Of a stretch of DNA of 14,034 nt, positions 1 to 7,142 are shown one piece after another. The DNA lies in NCBI GenBank assembly GCA_017549745.1, contig JAFYUA010000337.1, positions 1 through 14,034 on the forward strand, read 5' to 3'. Positions within the stretch are counted from its first letter, which is position 1. Every line of letters starts with the position of its first letter. The translations under genes and the position numbers were made by a program. Origin of the DNA: Clostridia bacterium. Its GTDB lineage: Bacteria > Bacillota > Clostridia > UMGS1810. The notes beneath the pieces were generated by a model. It did no database searches and was not told the origin of the DNA. It saw only the letters and a list, made by a program, of their open reading frames with translations.

Positions 1-435
1 CAAAGAGGGGTAGATACCCGCGTGCAGACAGGCATCGAAATGAGGCAGATTGCCGAGCCATACATAAGAGGCAAAGCGGTGCGTCATCTTGAAAAGGGCA
101 GAGTTGTTATTTTCGGCTGCGGAAGCGGCAACCCCTTCTTCTCTACTGACACTGCAGCAGCTCTTCGTGCAGCAGAAATTGATGCCGACATCATCCTGCT
201 TGCCAAAAATGTGGATGCAGTATATGATTCTGACCCCCATGTAAACAAAGATGCAAAGAAAATTGAGACTCTTTCCTACATCGATGTTCTCAACCGTGGT
301 CTTGGCGTTATGGATTCCACTGCCACATCACTTTGCATGGACAATCACATTCCCATCAGAGTTTTCGGCCTCAATGAGCCCGACAATATCCGCAAGGTAA
401 TTCTTGGTCAGGAAATAGGCACTATAGTAAAATAA
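1..435 (+). CDS. pyrH: UMP kinase (uridylate kinase), C-terminal part; 5' end outside window
   Basis: Phosphorylates UMP to UDP with ATP in the cytoplasm, the step that feeds pyrimidine nucleotides to RNA, DNA and sugar-nucleotide synthesis. The reading frame is open from base 1, so 144 residues are visible of a family length near 235 to 240; about 95 N-terminal residues, including the first phosphate-binding region, lie upstream. Visible family blocks are GVDTRVQTGIEMRQIAEPYI, the GSGNPFFSTDTAAALRA segment with the following EIDAD, and near the end MDSTATSLCMDNHIPIRVF. This is the bacterial hexameric PyrH type of the amino-acid kinase fold. A GTG at 22 could be mistaken for a start, but the frame and the homology continue before it. 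The usual VDGVY block reads VDAVY here. frr follows after 28 bases, the common pyrH-frr arrangement. Identity is certain in kind; only the 5' end is missing. Confidence 0.96.
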   Translation, partial: QRGVDTRVQTGIEMRQIAEPYIRGKAVRHLEKGRVVIFGCGSGNPFFSTDTAAALRAAEIDADIILLAKNVDAVYDSDPHVNKDAKKIETLSYIDVLNRGLGVMDSTATSLCMDNHIPIRVFGLNEPDNIRKVILGQEIGTIVK

Positions 436-450
436 TTTATTTTAATATAT

Positions 451-455
451 GGAGG
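451..455 (+). promoter_or_regulatory. Ribosome binding site deciding the frr start
   Basis: GGAGG lies 8 bases before the ATG at 464. An in-frame ATG at 449 overlaps this site and so cannot use it, which places the start at 464. Confidence 0.85.
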
Positions 456-463
456 TAATATTT

Positions 464-1018
464 ATGGCAGCAAATATCAATGATTTTGAAAGCAAAATGA
501 AAAAATCCATCTCGGTTCTTAATACCGATCTTTCTTCAATCAGAGCAGGCAGAGCCAACCCTGCTATTCTCGACAGAGTATCTGTTGAATACTATGGCGT
601 GGCTACTCCTCTCACTCAGATAGGCACCGTGTCAGTTCCTGACCCCCGTTCTATCCTCATTCAGCCATGGGATGCAAGCATCCTCAAAGAAGTTGAAAAA
701 GCTATCCTTGCATCTGACATAGGCATCACTCCCAACAATGACGGCAAATCTCTTCGCCTCAACTTTCCCCCTCTCACCGAGGAAAGAAGAAAAGAGCTTG
801 TTAAAGATGTACGCAAAAAAGGCGAAGATGCCAAGGTTGCAATCCGTTCCATCAGAAGAGATGCTATGGATGCCTACAAAAATGACAAGAAAAACGGCGA
901 AATAACCGAAGACGATCTCAAAGCAAGTGAAAATGATGTTCAGAAGCTCACCGATAAATTTGTAAAAGAGATCGACGGCATCATCTCAGCCAAAGAAAAA
1001 GAAATCATGGAAGTTTGA
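464..1018 (+). CDS. frr: Ribosome recycling factor
   Basis: Splits post-termination ribosomes into subunits together with EF-G, freeing them for new initiation. From the ATG at 464 the product has 184 residues, matching the usual 185 of the family. It starts MAANINDFESKMKKSISVL and shows the standard blocks: SSIRAGRANPAILDRVSVEYYG in the N-terminal half, PWDASILKEVEKAI, then ERRKELVKDVRKKGEDAKVA and IRSIRRDAMD, and the C-terminal QKLTDKFVKEIDGI with KEKEIMEV. These are the long three-helix arm and the hinge of the tRNA-shaped protein. The longer frame from an ATG at 449 is unlikely because that codon sits inside the ribosome binding site. The gene lies between pyrH and uppS, 28 and 4 bases away, as in many Gram-positive genomes, and is probably co-transcribed with both. 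Confidence 0.98.
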   Translation: MAANINDFESKMKKSISVLNTDLSSIRAGRANPAILDRVSVEYYGVATPLTQIGTVSVPDPRSILIQPWDASILKEVEKAILASDIGITPNNDGKSLRLNFPPLTEERRKELVKDVRKKGEDAKVAIRSIRRDAMDAYKNDKKNGEITEDDLKASENDVQKLTDKFVKEIDGIISAKEKEIMEV

Positions 1019-1022
1019 TAAT

Positions 1023-1775
1023 ATGTTTGGCTTATTAAAAAAGAAAAAACAACTGGCTTCCTCTGCCATAGACTATAACAATCTTCCCGAGCACATCGGC
1101 ATCATCATGGATGGCAACGGCCGCTGGGCAAAAAAACGCGGTTTGCCCCGTTCGGCAGGTCACTCTATGGGTGCCAGAGTTCTTGAGCAGATAACCCGTG
1201 CAGCCGGCAACATCGGCATCAAATACCTCACGGTATATGCATTTTCTACCGAAAACTGGTCACGCCCCGATGACGAGGTCAAGGCGCTCATGAAGCTCAT
1301 AGGCGAATATCTCGACGATTATCGCCGCATCATAGGCGATGAAGACATGCGCGTGCGCTTTATCGGCTCCAAAAATGGACTCACAGATGACATCATCAGG
1401 AAAATGCATGTTGTAGAAGAAGCTACCAAAGATAACAAATCCATCACACTCAATATTGCGCTCAACTATGGCGGCAGGGACGAGATAGTCAATGCCGTTC
1501 GCTCTGTTGCCCAAAAGGTGTCCGATGGTGAGCTTAATGTTTCCGATATCAGCGAGAAGCTTCTGTCTGAGCACATGTACACTCACTATATGCCCGACCC
1601 TGATTTCATAATCAGACCAAGCGGCGAGCAGCGCCTGAGTAATTTCCTGCTCTGGCAGAGCGCCTATAGTGAATTCTGGTATTCCAACATCAATTGGCCT
1701 GACTTTACAAGAGCAGACCTTGAGAGGGCAATTGTAGATTACCAAAGCAGAAACAGACGATTCGGAGGTGTATGA
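1023..1775 (+). CDS. uppS: Undecaprenyl diphosphate synthase (cis-isoprenyl transferase)
   Basis: Condenses isopentenyl diphosphate units onto farnesyl diphosphate in cis geometry to make the C55 lipid carrier for peptidoglycan and other wall polymers; a peripheral membrane or cytosolic enzyme. The 250-residue length is typical. HIGIIMDGNGRWAKKRG (residues 24-40) holds the catalytic Asp30 and the phosphate-binding NGR, followed by SAGHSMGA. VYAFSTENWSRP lies near residue 78. The C-terminal signature RPSGEQRLSNF starts at Arg198 and continues LLWQSAYSEFWY and NWPDF. The ATG at 1023 lies 4 bases after frr; the only ribosome binding candidate is a weak GGAAG at 1009-1013 inside the end of frr, so translational coupling to frr is likely. 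cdsA and dxr downstream belong to the same lipid theme: Dxr feeds the MEP route that supplies the substrate of this enzyme. Confidence 0.97.
   Translation: MFGLLKKKKQLASSAIDYNNLPEHIGIIMDGNGRWAKKRGLPRSAGHSMGARVLEQITRAAGNIGIKYLTVYAFSTENWSRPDDEVKALMKLIGEYLDDYRRIIGDEDMRVRFIGSKNGLTDDIIRKMHVVEEATKDNKSITLNIALNYGGRDEIVNAVRSVAQKVSDGELNVSDISEKLLSEHMYTHYMPDPDFIIRPSGEQRLSNFLLWQSAYSEFWYSNINWPDFTRADLERAIVDYQSRNRRFGGV
1764..1770 (+). promoter_or_regulatory. Ribosome binding site deciding the cdsA start
   Basis: GGAGGTG lies inside the last codons of uppS and ends 9 bases before the ATG at 1780. A GTG at 1768 in the same frame as cdsA is part of this site, so it cannot be the start. Confidence 0.75.
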
Positions 1776-1779
1776 ACAC

Positions 1780-2607
1780 ATGCTCAAACAAAGGCTTATT
1801 TATGGTGCGCTCGGAGTAATTCTTGCAATTGCAGTAATAACTTTGTGTCCGTCGTATATAATAGGTATATGCGTGGGCGTGCTCTCGCTTATTGCACTTG
1901 GTGAATTTTACACTGTAACGGGACTTTGGGGCAAAAAATCTCCCTCGACCATTGCAGGCATGCTATTTTGCGCTATGTGCACAATCTTTGCAGTGATGCG
2001 CTCTTCAGCTTCACTAAACCTCATTTCATATTGTATCATAGCTCTGGTCTTTGCTCTGATGGTTTCAATGGTTTTGTTTCATGGCAAATTCTCGTTTGCC
2101 GATGCGGCAATATCCCTGATGGGCACGGTGTATATAACTGTATTCTTTCTTCATGTTTTGTTTGTAAGGCAGCTCGAATTTGGCAAAATCCTCATCTGGG
2201 TGTTGTTTATTCCTGCATGGGCTACCGATACCTTTGCATATTTTTGCGGCAGAGCCTTTGGCAAACACAAGCTTTGCCCGTCTGTAAGCCCCAAAAAGAC
2301 AGTTGAGGGAGCAATAGGCGGCGTTGTTGGCTGCATGATATGCGTGATGCTCTATGTGTACATCATAGCCAAAGCATGCAGCATGCAGGCAAATCTTGCC
2401 AATGCTGCTCTTCTTGCATTGGCTGCATCGGTGTTTTCACAGTTTGGTGATCTTGCCGCAAGCTGCATCAAGCGCGAGTATGGAGTCAAGGACTATGGCA
2501 ATCTCATTCCGGGCCATGGCGGCATACTTGACCGCTTCGATTCTGCAATTCTCATTGCTCCGCTTGTTTACTACATGCTGAGCACTCTACCCATACTTTT
2601 CAGGTGA
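1780..2607 (+). CDS. cdsA: Phosphatidate cytidylyltransferase (CDP-diglyceride synthase)
   Basis: Makes CDP-diacylglycerol from phosphatidic acid and CTP in the cytoplasmic membrane, the branch point to phosphatidylglycerol, cardiolipin and other phospholipids. The product of 275 residues begins MLKQRLIYGALGV and is almost wholly hydrophobic, with roughly eight predicted membrane spans. The family signature is complete at residues 228-254: SCIKREYGVKDYGNLIPGHG, then GILDRFD, with the conserved Lys231-Arg232, Lys237-Asp238, His246-Gly-Gly and Asp251-Arg-Phe-Asp. An earlier conserved stretch, AWATDTFAYFCGRAFGKHKL, and SPKKTVEGAIGG also fit the family. The start at 1780 is chosen because it has a ribosome binding site at suitable distance and matches the usual MLKQR N-terminus. 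It lies 4 bases after uppS and 7 bases before dxr, the standard order in Bacillota. Confidence 0.96.
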   Translation: MLKQRLIYGALGVILAIAVITLCPSYIIGICVGVLSLIALGEFYTVTGLWGKKSPSTIAGMLFCAMCTIFAVMRSSASLNLISYCIIALVFALMVSMVLFHGKFSFADAAISLMGTVYITVFFLHVLFVRQLEFGKILIWVLFIPAWATDTFAYFCGRAFGKHKLCPSVSPKKTVEGAIGGVVGCMICVMLYVYIIAKACSMQANLANAALLALAASVFSQFGDLAASCIKREYGVKDYGNLIPGHGGILDRFDSAILIAPLVYYMLSTLPILFR

Positions 2608-2614
2608 ATTTAAT

Positions 2615-3754
2615 ATGAAGAACATATCCATCCTCGGTTCTACCGGTTCCATAGGCACGCAGGCTCTTGAGGTTGTTGATGCTTGCGGTGATGTGTGTGT
2701 GCATGCTTTGTCTGCCCACAGCAATGTCGCCTTGCTTTCTGAGCAAATCAGAAAATATAAGCCTCAAAAGGCGTGCATAATGAATGAAGATTTATATAGC
2801 GCACTAAAGCTTTCTGTTGCAGACACCTCCACAGAGATTGTGTGCGGCATGGAAGGGCTTTGTGACATTGCATCGCTTTCATCTGTTGAAAGTGTGCTCA
2901 CATCGGTGGTTGGTAATGTGGGGCTTTTGCCGACCCTGGAGGCAATAAATGCCGGCAAAGATATTCTCCTTGCCAACAAAGAAACCCTCGTCACTTCAGG
3001 CAGCATCATCATGCCGCTTGCCAAGGAAAAAGGCGTTTCTATTTTGCCTGTCGACAGTGAACACAGTGCAATTTTTCAGTCGCTTCAGGGCAATGAGCAC
3101 AATCGCATTTCCAAGATTTTGCTCACAGCTTCGGGTGGCCCGTTTTTCGGCAAAACACGCGATGAACTAAAAGGTGTCACCAAAGCTGATGCACTCAACC
3201 ATCCCAACTGGAGCATGGGCGCCAAGATAACTATCGACAGTGCCACCATGATGAACAAGGGGCTTGAGGTTATCGAAGCCAAATGGCTCTTTGGAGTAGA
3301 AAGCGAAGACATTGAGGTATACATTCACCGCCAGAGCATAGTACATTCCATGGTGGAGTTTGAAGACCGCTCGGTTATTGCTCAGCTCGGCAACCCCGAC
3401 ATGAAGCTCCCCATAGTGTATGCGCTTCGTTATCCCTGCCGTGATGTGGCAGTGGGCAGCAGGCTTAATTTATTTGATATTCACACTCTCACATTCGATA
3501 AACCTGACCCCGACACTTTTGAGTGTCTGTCATTGGCATATCGCGCTCTTTCCCAGGGCGGCACAATGAGCGCAGTAATGAATGCTGCAAACGAAATTGC
3601 AGTAGAAAAATTCCTCAAAGGGGAAATAGAATTTTTGCAGATTCCCGAAATAATCAAATCTGCAATGGATGCACACACTCCGACCCTTGACTTTACCATA
3701 GAAGATGTTCTAAAGGCTGATGCATGGGCAAGAGAGTATAGTGCCCAACAATAA
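2615..3754 (+). CDS. dxr: 1-deoxy-D-xylulose 5-phosphate reductoisomerase
   Basis: Converts 1-deoxy-D-xylulose 5-phosphate to 2-C-methyl-D-erythritol 4-phosphate with NADPH, the first committed step of the MEP isoprenoid pathway and the target of fosmidomycin. The 379-residue length is normal. The NADPH loop GSTGSIG is at residues 8-14. LLANKETLV holds Asn121-Lys122-Glu123. PVDSEHSAIFQ gives metal ligands Asp147 and Glu149, and MNKGLEVIEAKWLF supplies Asn214, Lys215 and Glu218, with the same local spacing as Asn227, Lys228 and Glu231 of the E. coli enzyme. ASGGPFF and NHPNWSMGAKITIDSATM are also present. The ATG at 2615 follows the AGGTGA that forms the end of cdsA, with 7 bases between. The enzyme therefore appears complete and active, and it implies the MEP rather than the mevalonate route here. 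Confidence 0.98.
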   Translation: MKNISILGSTGSIGTQALEVVDACGDVCVHALSAHSNVALLSEQIRKYKPQKACIMNEDLYSALKLSVADTSTEIVCGMEGLCDIASLSSVESVLTSVVGNVGLLPTLEAINAGKDILLANKETLVTSGSIIMPLAKEKGVSILPVDSEHSAIFQSLQGNEHNRISKILLTASGGPFFGKTRDELKGVTKADALNHPNWSMGAKITIDSATMMNKGLEVIEAKWLFGVESEDIEVYIHRQSIVHSMVEFEDRSVIAQLGNPDMKLPIVYALRYPCRDVAVGSRLNLFDIHTLTFDKPDPDTFECLSLAYRALSQGGTMSAVMNAANEIAVEKFLKGEIEFLQIPEIIKSAMDAHTPTLDFTIEDVLKADAWAREYSAQQ

Positions 3755-3760
3755 TTTCTG

Positions 3761-3775
3761 AGGTGATATTGTTTG
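3761..3775 (+). promoter_or_regulatory. Ribosome binding site and TTG start codon of rseP
   Basis: AGGTGA at 3761-3766 is followed after 6 bases by TTG at 3773. No ATG or GTG in the rseP frame lies near the site, and a GTG at 3763 is in another frame, so a TTG start is the best reading. Confidence 0.7.
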
Positions 3776-4792
3776 GCTACGGCAATCTGGGCTATTCTTA
3801 TTTTTTGCATATTAATATTTGTTCACGAATTTGGTCATTTCATCACAGCCAAGATGTCGAGCATGACAGTTCACGAGTTTTCCATAGGCATGGGTCCGCG
3901 CTTTTTGGGCTTCACCAAAGGCGAAACTGCCTATTCGCTTCGTATCTTGCCTCTTGGCGGATTTGTAAGGCTCGAGGGCGAAGACGGCGAATCAGGTGAC
4001 CCAAATGCATTTTGCAATAAATCTGCTTTCAAAAGATTTTCGGTTTTGTTTGCAGGAGCTCTGATGAATATCCTCTCAGGCTTTCTTATTTTTGTCATTA
4101 TCTTTTCCTCTGTCTCTCAGGTTGCGTCAAACACCATAGGTGAAGTGCTTGAGGATTCTGCGTTTTATGATGCAGGGGTGCGCGTGGGTGATAAGATAGT
4201 GCACATGAAGGGCGAAAAATATTCGTCGGGCATACACAGCTTCAGAGACATCAGCTTTTTCACCTCGCTAAATGGCGGCGGTGAAGCTGTGATAACATTT
4301 GAAAGAGACGGTGAAAAATTCACCAAAACCATCACTCCAAGACCTGCAACCGATAGTTCACAACCTGTGTTTGGCATGAAGCCTGCCGCGGCATCAGGTG
4401 GATTCTGGTCCACTCTCAGCCTTGCTTTCTGGGAGTGCGTGTTCGTTATAAAGTCAGTATTTTTGTCACTTTGGTGGCTTGTCACAGGCGCCATTCCAGC
4501 ATCATCAATGTCCGGCCCCGTGGCAATAGTAGGCGAGATAGGTGCTGCAGCCAAGCTTGGCTGGCAATCGGTTATGAATCTTGCAGGGTTTATTTCTGTA
4601 AACTTGGGTGTAATGAATCTTCTGCCCATACCTGCCCTTGATGGTGGAAGAATACTGTTTTTGATTATCGAAAAAATAAGAGGCAAAAAAATGAATCCCG
4701 AAAAAGAGGGAATGATTAATTTTGTTTTCTTTTCATTGCTCATACTTTTGATGCTTCTTGTCACATTCAGTGACATCAAAAAGATTTTTTAG
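3773..4792 (+). CDS. rseP: Site-2 protease family zinc metalloprotease with PDZ domain (RseP/RasP/YaeL type)
   Basis: An intramembrane protease of the cytoplasmic membrane that cuts within the membrane spans of anti-sigma factors, signal-peptide remnants or similar substrates. The 339 residues begin with a membrane helix carrying the zinc site HEFGH (residues 18-22). A second hydrophobic stretch is near residues 85-115. A single PDZ domain (about 117-192, with IGEVLEDSAFYDAGVRVGD) faces outward. SGPV starts at Ser247, and the third zinc-ligand motif NLLPIPALDGG is at 282-292, with Asp290 as ligand. A last helix closes the C-terminus. One PDZ domain and this length are the usual Gram-positive form; the E. 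coli protein has two. The TTG start is 18 bases after dxr. The gene shares the lipid-synthesis operon; no anti-sigma factor or other substrate is encoded nearby, so the physiological target cannot be named. Confidence 0.95.
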   Translation: MATAIWAILIFCILIFVHEFGHFITAKMSSMTVHEFSIGMGPRFLGFTKGETAYSLRILPLGGFVRLEGEDGESGDPNAFCNKSAFKRFSVLFAGALMNILSGFLIFVIIFSSVSQVASNTIGEVLEDSAFYDAGVRVGDKIVHMKGEKYSSGIHSFRDISFFTSLNGGGEAVITFERDGEKFTKTITPRPATDSSQPVFGMKPAAASGGFWSTLSLAFWECVFVIKSVFLSLWWLVTGAIPASSMSGPVAIVGEIGAAAKLGWQSVMNLAGFISVNLGVMNLLPIPALDGGRILFLIIEKIRGKKMNPEKEGMINFVFFSLLILLMLLVTFSDIKKIF

Positions 4793-4822
4793 CTTTTTAA
4801 TTCTCACAAAGGAGAAAATGTA

Positions 4823-5395
4823 ATGGAACTTTTGAAACAACGAATCAAAAAAGACGGTAAGGTAAGGAGTGGCAATGTTCTCAAGGTTGATAGCTTTTTA
4901 AATCATCAGATGGACATCTCCCTTTTTGAAGCAATCGGCAAAGAGTTCAAGCGCCGTTTTGCCGATTGCCCCATAAATAAAATACTCACCATCGAATCAT
5001 CGGGCATAGGCATAGCATGCATAGCTGCCCAGTCCTTTGGTGTGCCTGTGGTGTTTGCCAAGAAAAACACCACCAAAAACATCGACGGCGCCGTATATTC
5101 TGCTCAGATAGAATCGTTCACTCACGGCAGAATCTACAATGTCATCGTTGCCAGAGAATTTTTGTCACCCGATGACAATGTGCTCATCATCGACGATTTC
5201 CTTGCCAACGGCAAAGCGCTCATAGGTCTTTCTCAGATTGTCAAAAAATCAGGTGCCAATCTTTGCGGTGCTGGCATAGTCATCGAAAAAGGCTTTCAGA
5301 ATGGTGGAAAACAGCTTCGCGAAGAAGGCATGAGAATAGAATCTCTTGCCATAATCAAGTCCATGACTGACGATGGCGAAATAGAATTTGAATAA
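4823..5395 (+). CDS. xpt: Xanthine phosphoribosyltransferase
   Basis: Salvages xanthine by joining it to phosphoribosyl pyrophosphate to give XMP, which can then become GMP; cytoplasmic. The 190-residue product closely follows the Bacillus Xpt pattern: MELLKQRI at the start, GNVLKVDSFLNHQMD (residues 18-31), ILTIESSGIGIA (54-65), VPVVFAKK (74-81) and the PRPP-binding loop VLIIDDFLANGKA (120-132), then GAGIVIEKGFQ (149-159). The ATG at 4823 has AAAGGAG at 4808-4814, 8 bases away. In Bacillus subtilis xpt carries a long leader with a guanine riboswitch; here only 30 bases separate it from rseP, so no riboswitch can fit and read-through from the upstream operon is likely. In many relatives ispG or polC follow rseP instead. 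A pyrimidine phosphoribosyltransferase is less likely given the specific Xpt blocks. Confidence 0.93.
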   Translation: MELLKQRIKKDGKVRSGNVLKVDSFLNHQMDISLFEAIGKEFKRRFADCPINKILTIESSGIGIACIAAQSFGVPVVFAKKNTTKNIDGAVYSAQIESFTHGRIYNVIVAREFLSPDDNVLIIDDFLANGKALIGLSQIVKKSGANLCGAGIVIEKGFQNGGKQLREEGMRIESLAIIKSMTDDGEIEFE

Positions 5396-5480
5396 TACAT
5401 AGTACGGAATAAAGTTCGGATAAGTGTATATAATATAATTAACATAATGAACGGAAAATTTATAATTTGGAGGTATATTT
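5396..5480 (+). promoter_or_regulatory. AT-rich leader before RNase J; possible promoter
   Basis: This 85-base gap is markedly richer in A and T than its surroundings. Two overlapping TATAAT sequences lie at 5429-5434 and 5434-5439, but neither has a good -35 hexamer at 16 to 18 bases. A third TATAAT at 5461-5466 has TTAACA at 5439-5444, 16 bases upstream, but a start from it would fall inside or next to the ribosome binding site. A promoter is plausible and its exact site unsettled. No terminator hairpin for xpt is visible. GGAGG at 5469-5473 serves the GTG start at 5481. Confidence 0.35.
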
Positions 5481-7139
5481 GTGGCAAAATCAAAATTGAA
5501 AATTATTCCATTGGGCGGTCTTAATGAGATCGGAAAAAATATGACCGTCTTTTCGTATGGAAATGACATGATTATCGTGGATTGCGGTATGGCTTTTCCT
5601 GATGAAGAAATGTTTGGAATAGACATTGTAATACCCGATTTTAGTTATGTGGTAAAAAACTGTGACAAAATCAGAGGTGTGGTCCTTACTCATGGTCATG
5701 AAGACCATATAGGCGGTCTTGCCTATCTTCTCAAAGAGATAAATGTGCCCATATTTGGCACCAATCTCACCATTGGTCTTGTTCAGAACAAGCTAAAGGA
5801 GCACAATCTCCTTTCCACCACCAAGCTCAATCGTGTGCATCCCGGTGACACCATCAATCTCGGACCTTTCAAGGTTGAGTTCATTCGCTCCAACCATTCC
5901 ATTCCCGATGCGGTGGCTCTTGCCATCCACACCCCCGTGGGCGTTGTTCTTCACACAGGTGACTTCAAGATTGACACCACCCCCATTCAGGGCGACATGA
6001 TTGACCTTGCCCGCATTGGCGAGCTTGGCAAAAAAGGTGTGCTTGCTCTCATGAGTGACAGTACCAATGCTGAGCGCAAAGGCTTTACCAAATCAGAGCG
6101 CATGGTTGGCTCTACCTTGGAGCATCTGTTCAAGTCCACCAAATCCCGCATCATAGTAGCAACCTTTGCTTCCAATGTGCATCGAATTCAGCAGATTATC
6201 AATGCCGCTGTAAACAACGGCCGCAAAATCGCTGTGTCTGGCAGAAGCATGCTCAATCTGCTCGAGGTTGCAACAGAGCTTGGATACATGAAAATCCCTC
6301 AGAATGCTCTCATAGATATTGACGATATCAAGAAATATAAACCCCATCAGCTCACCATCATCACCACAGGCAGTCAGGGTGAACCCATGAGTGCTCTGTA
6401 TCGTATGGCATATTCCGACCACAGAAAGGTGGATATTGTAAAGGGTGACCTTGTAATAATCTCTGCCAATCCCATTCCGGGCAATGAAAAGCTTGTGTCC
6501 AATGTTGTAAATGAGCTCTACAAAAAAGGCGCTGTTGTCTATAATGACCCTGCAAGTGTGCATGTGTCGGGACATGCCTGTCAGGAAGAACTCAAAATGA
6601 TTCTCGGTCTTGCCAAGCCCAAGTATTTCATTCCTGTGCACGGTGAATTTAAGCATCTCAAAACACATGCTGACCTTGGCGCTCTAATGGGCATCAAGCA
6701 GAGCAACATATTCATCATGGACATAGGCAAAGTGCTTGAGCTCACCAAAGACACTGCCAAATGCACCGAGTCGGTTCAGGCAGGTCTTGTCATGGTCGAT
6801 GGCCTTGGAGTGGGTGATGTGGGCAACATTGTACTTCGCGACAGAAAACACCTTGCTGAAGATGGCCTCATTGTTGTCGTTGTCACAATTTCGTCAGACA
6901 CAGGCAGCATAATTGCAGGTCCCGATGTTATTTCAAGAGGATTTGTGTATGTGAGAGAGTCTGAGAGTCTCATGGAAGATATCAGAACAATTGCCAAAAA
7001 AGCTCTAGAGGGCTACGAAAAGAACAAAATCAAAGACTGGTCAACTCTCAAAAACGGAGTCAAATCCAGAATTTCTGAATATCTCTATCAGGAAACCAAG
7101 CGCAAACCCATGATTCTTCCTGTGATTATGGAAGTGTAA
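5481..7139 (+). CDS. rnj: Ribonuclease J (metallo-beta-lactamase/beta-CASP)
   Basis: A 5'-to-3' exo- and endoribonuclease central to mRNA decay and rRNA maturation in Gram-positive bacteria. The 552-residue length is typical. The metallo-beta-lactamase core shows HGHEDHIGGL (residues 71-80), SNHSIPD (137-143) and LHTGDFKID (157-165), which supply zinc ligands. The beta-CASP part shows SDSTNAE (192-198), TTGSQGEPMSALYRMA (295-310) and VSGHACQEELK (362-372). PVHGEFKHL (385-393) completes the metal site. The C-terminal domain (about 450-552) begins RDRKHLAEDGLIVVVVTI and is needed for dimer formation in known members. The start is GTG with GGAGG 7 bases upstream. Whether it corresponds to J1 or J2 of Bacillus cannot be told; many Clostridia have only one. 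A YitT-family gene follows after 3 bases and is probably co-transcribed. Confidence 0.97.
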   Translation: MAKSKLKIIPLGGLNEIGKNMTVFSYGNDMIIVDCGMAFPDEEMFGIDIVIPDFSYVVKNCDKIRGVVLTHGHEDHIGGLAYLLKEINVPIFGTNLTIGLVQNKLKEHNLLSTTKLNRVHPGDTINLGPFKVEFIRSNHSIPDAVALAIHTPVGVVLHTGDFKIDTTPIQGDMIDLARIGELGKKGVLALMSDSTNAERKGFTKSERMVGSTLEHLFKSTKSRIIVATFASNVHRIQQIINAAVNNGRKIAVSGRSMLNLLEVATELGYMKIPQNALIDIDDIKKYKPHQLTIITTGSQGEPMSALYRMAYSDHRKVDIVKGDLVIISANPIPGNEKLVSNVVNELYKKGAVVYNDPASVHVSGHACQEELKMILGLAKPKYFIPVHGEFKHLKTHADLGALMGIKQSNIFIMDIGKVLELTKDTAKCTESVQAGLVMVDGLGVGDVGNIVLRDRKHLAEDGLIVVVVTISSDTGSIIAGPDVISRGFVYVRESESLMEDIRTIAKKALEGYEKNKIKDWSTLKNGVKSRISEYLYQETKRKPMILPVIMEV

Positions 7140-7142
7140 TAA

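Noticed and set aside
1260..1787. Open frame of 175 codons on the minus strand across uppS
   Set aside because: It lies opposite a clear uppS, has no recognisable family and no ribosome binding site; it is a by-product of codon use in the real gene.
2371..2390. Tandem GCATGCA repeats inside cdsA
   Set aside because: Two short copies within coding sequence for Ala, Cys, Ser and Met codons; no evidence of a functional repeat.
4165..4779. Open frame of 204 codons on the minus strand across rseP
   Set aside because: It is opposite a complete zinc protease gene with all motifs; composition and lack of any motif argue against coding.
4777..4800. Possible terminator after rseP (AAAAAG and CTTTTT arms with T-runs)
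   Set aside because: The stem has six pairs with only one G-C pair and no T-run in the right place after it; too weak to call.
4793..4822. Purine riboswitch in front of xpt
   Set aside because: The gap is 30 bases, far shorter than the aptamer, and no conserved core is visible at the end of rseP.
5456..5468. Small AT hairpin before the RNase J ribosome binding site
   Set aside because: Five A-T pairs with a three-base loop would be unstable; not a credible regulatory structure.
6093..6668. Open frame of 191 codons on the minus strand across RNase J
   Set aside because: It is antisense to a fully conserved RNase J region and shows no family features.
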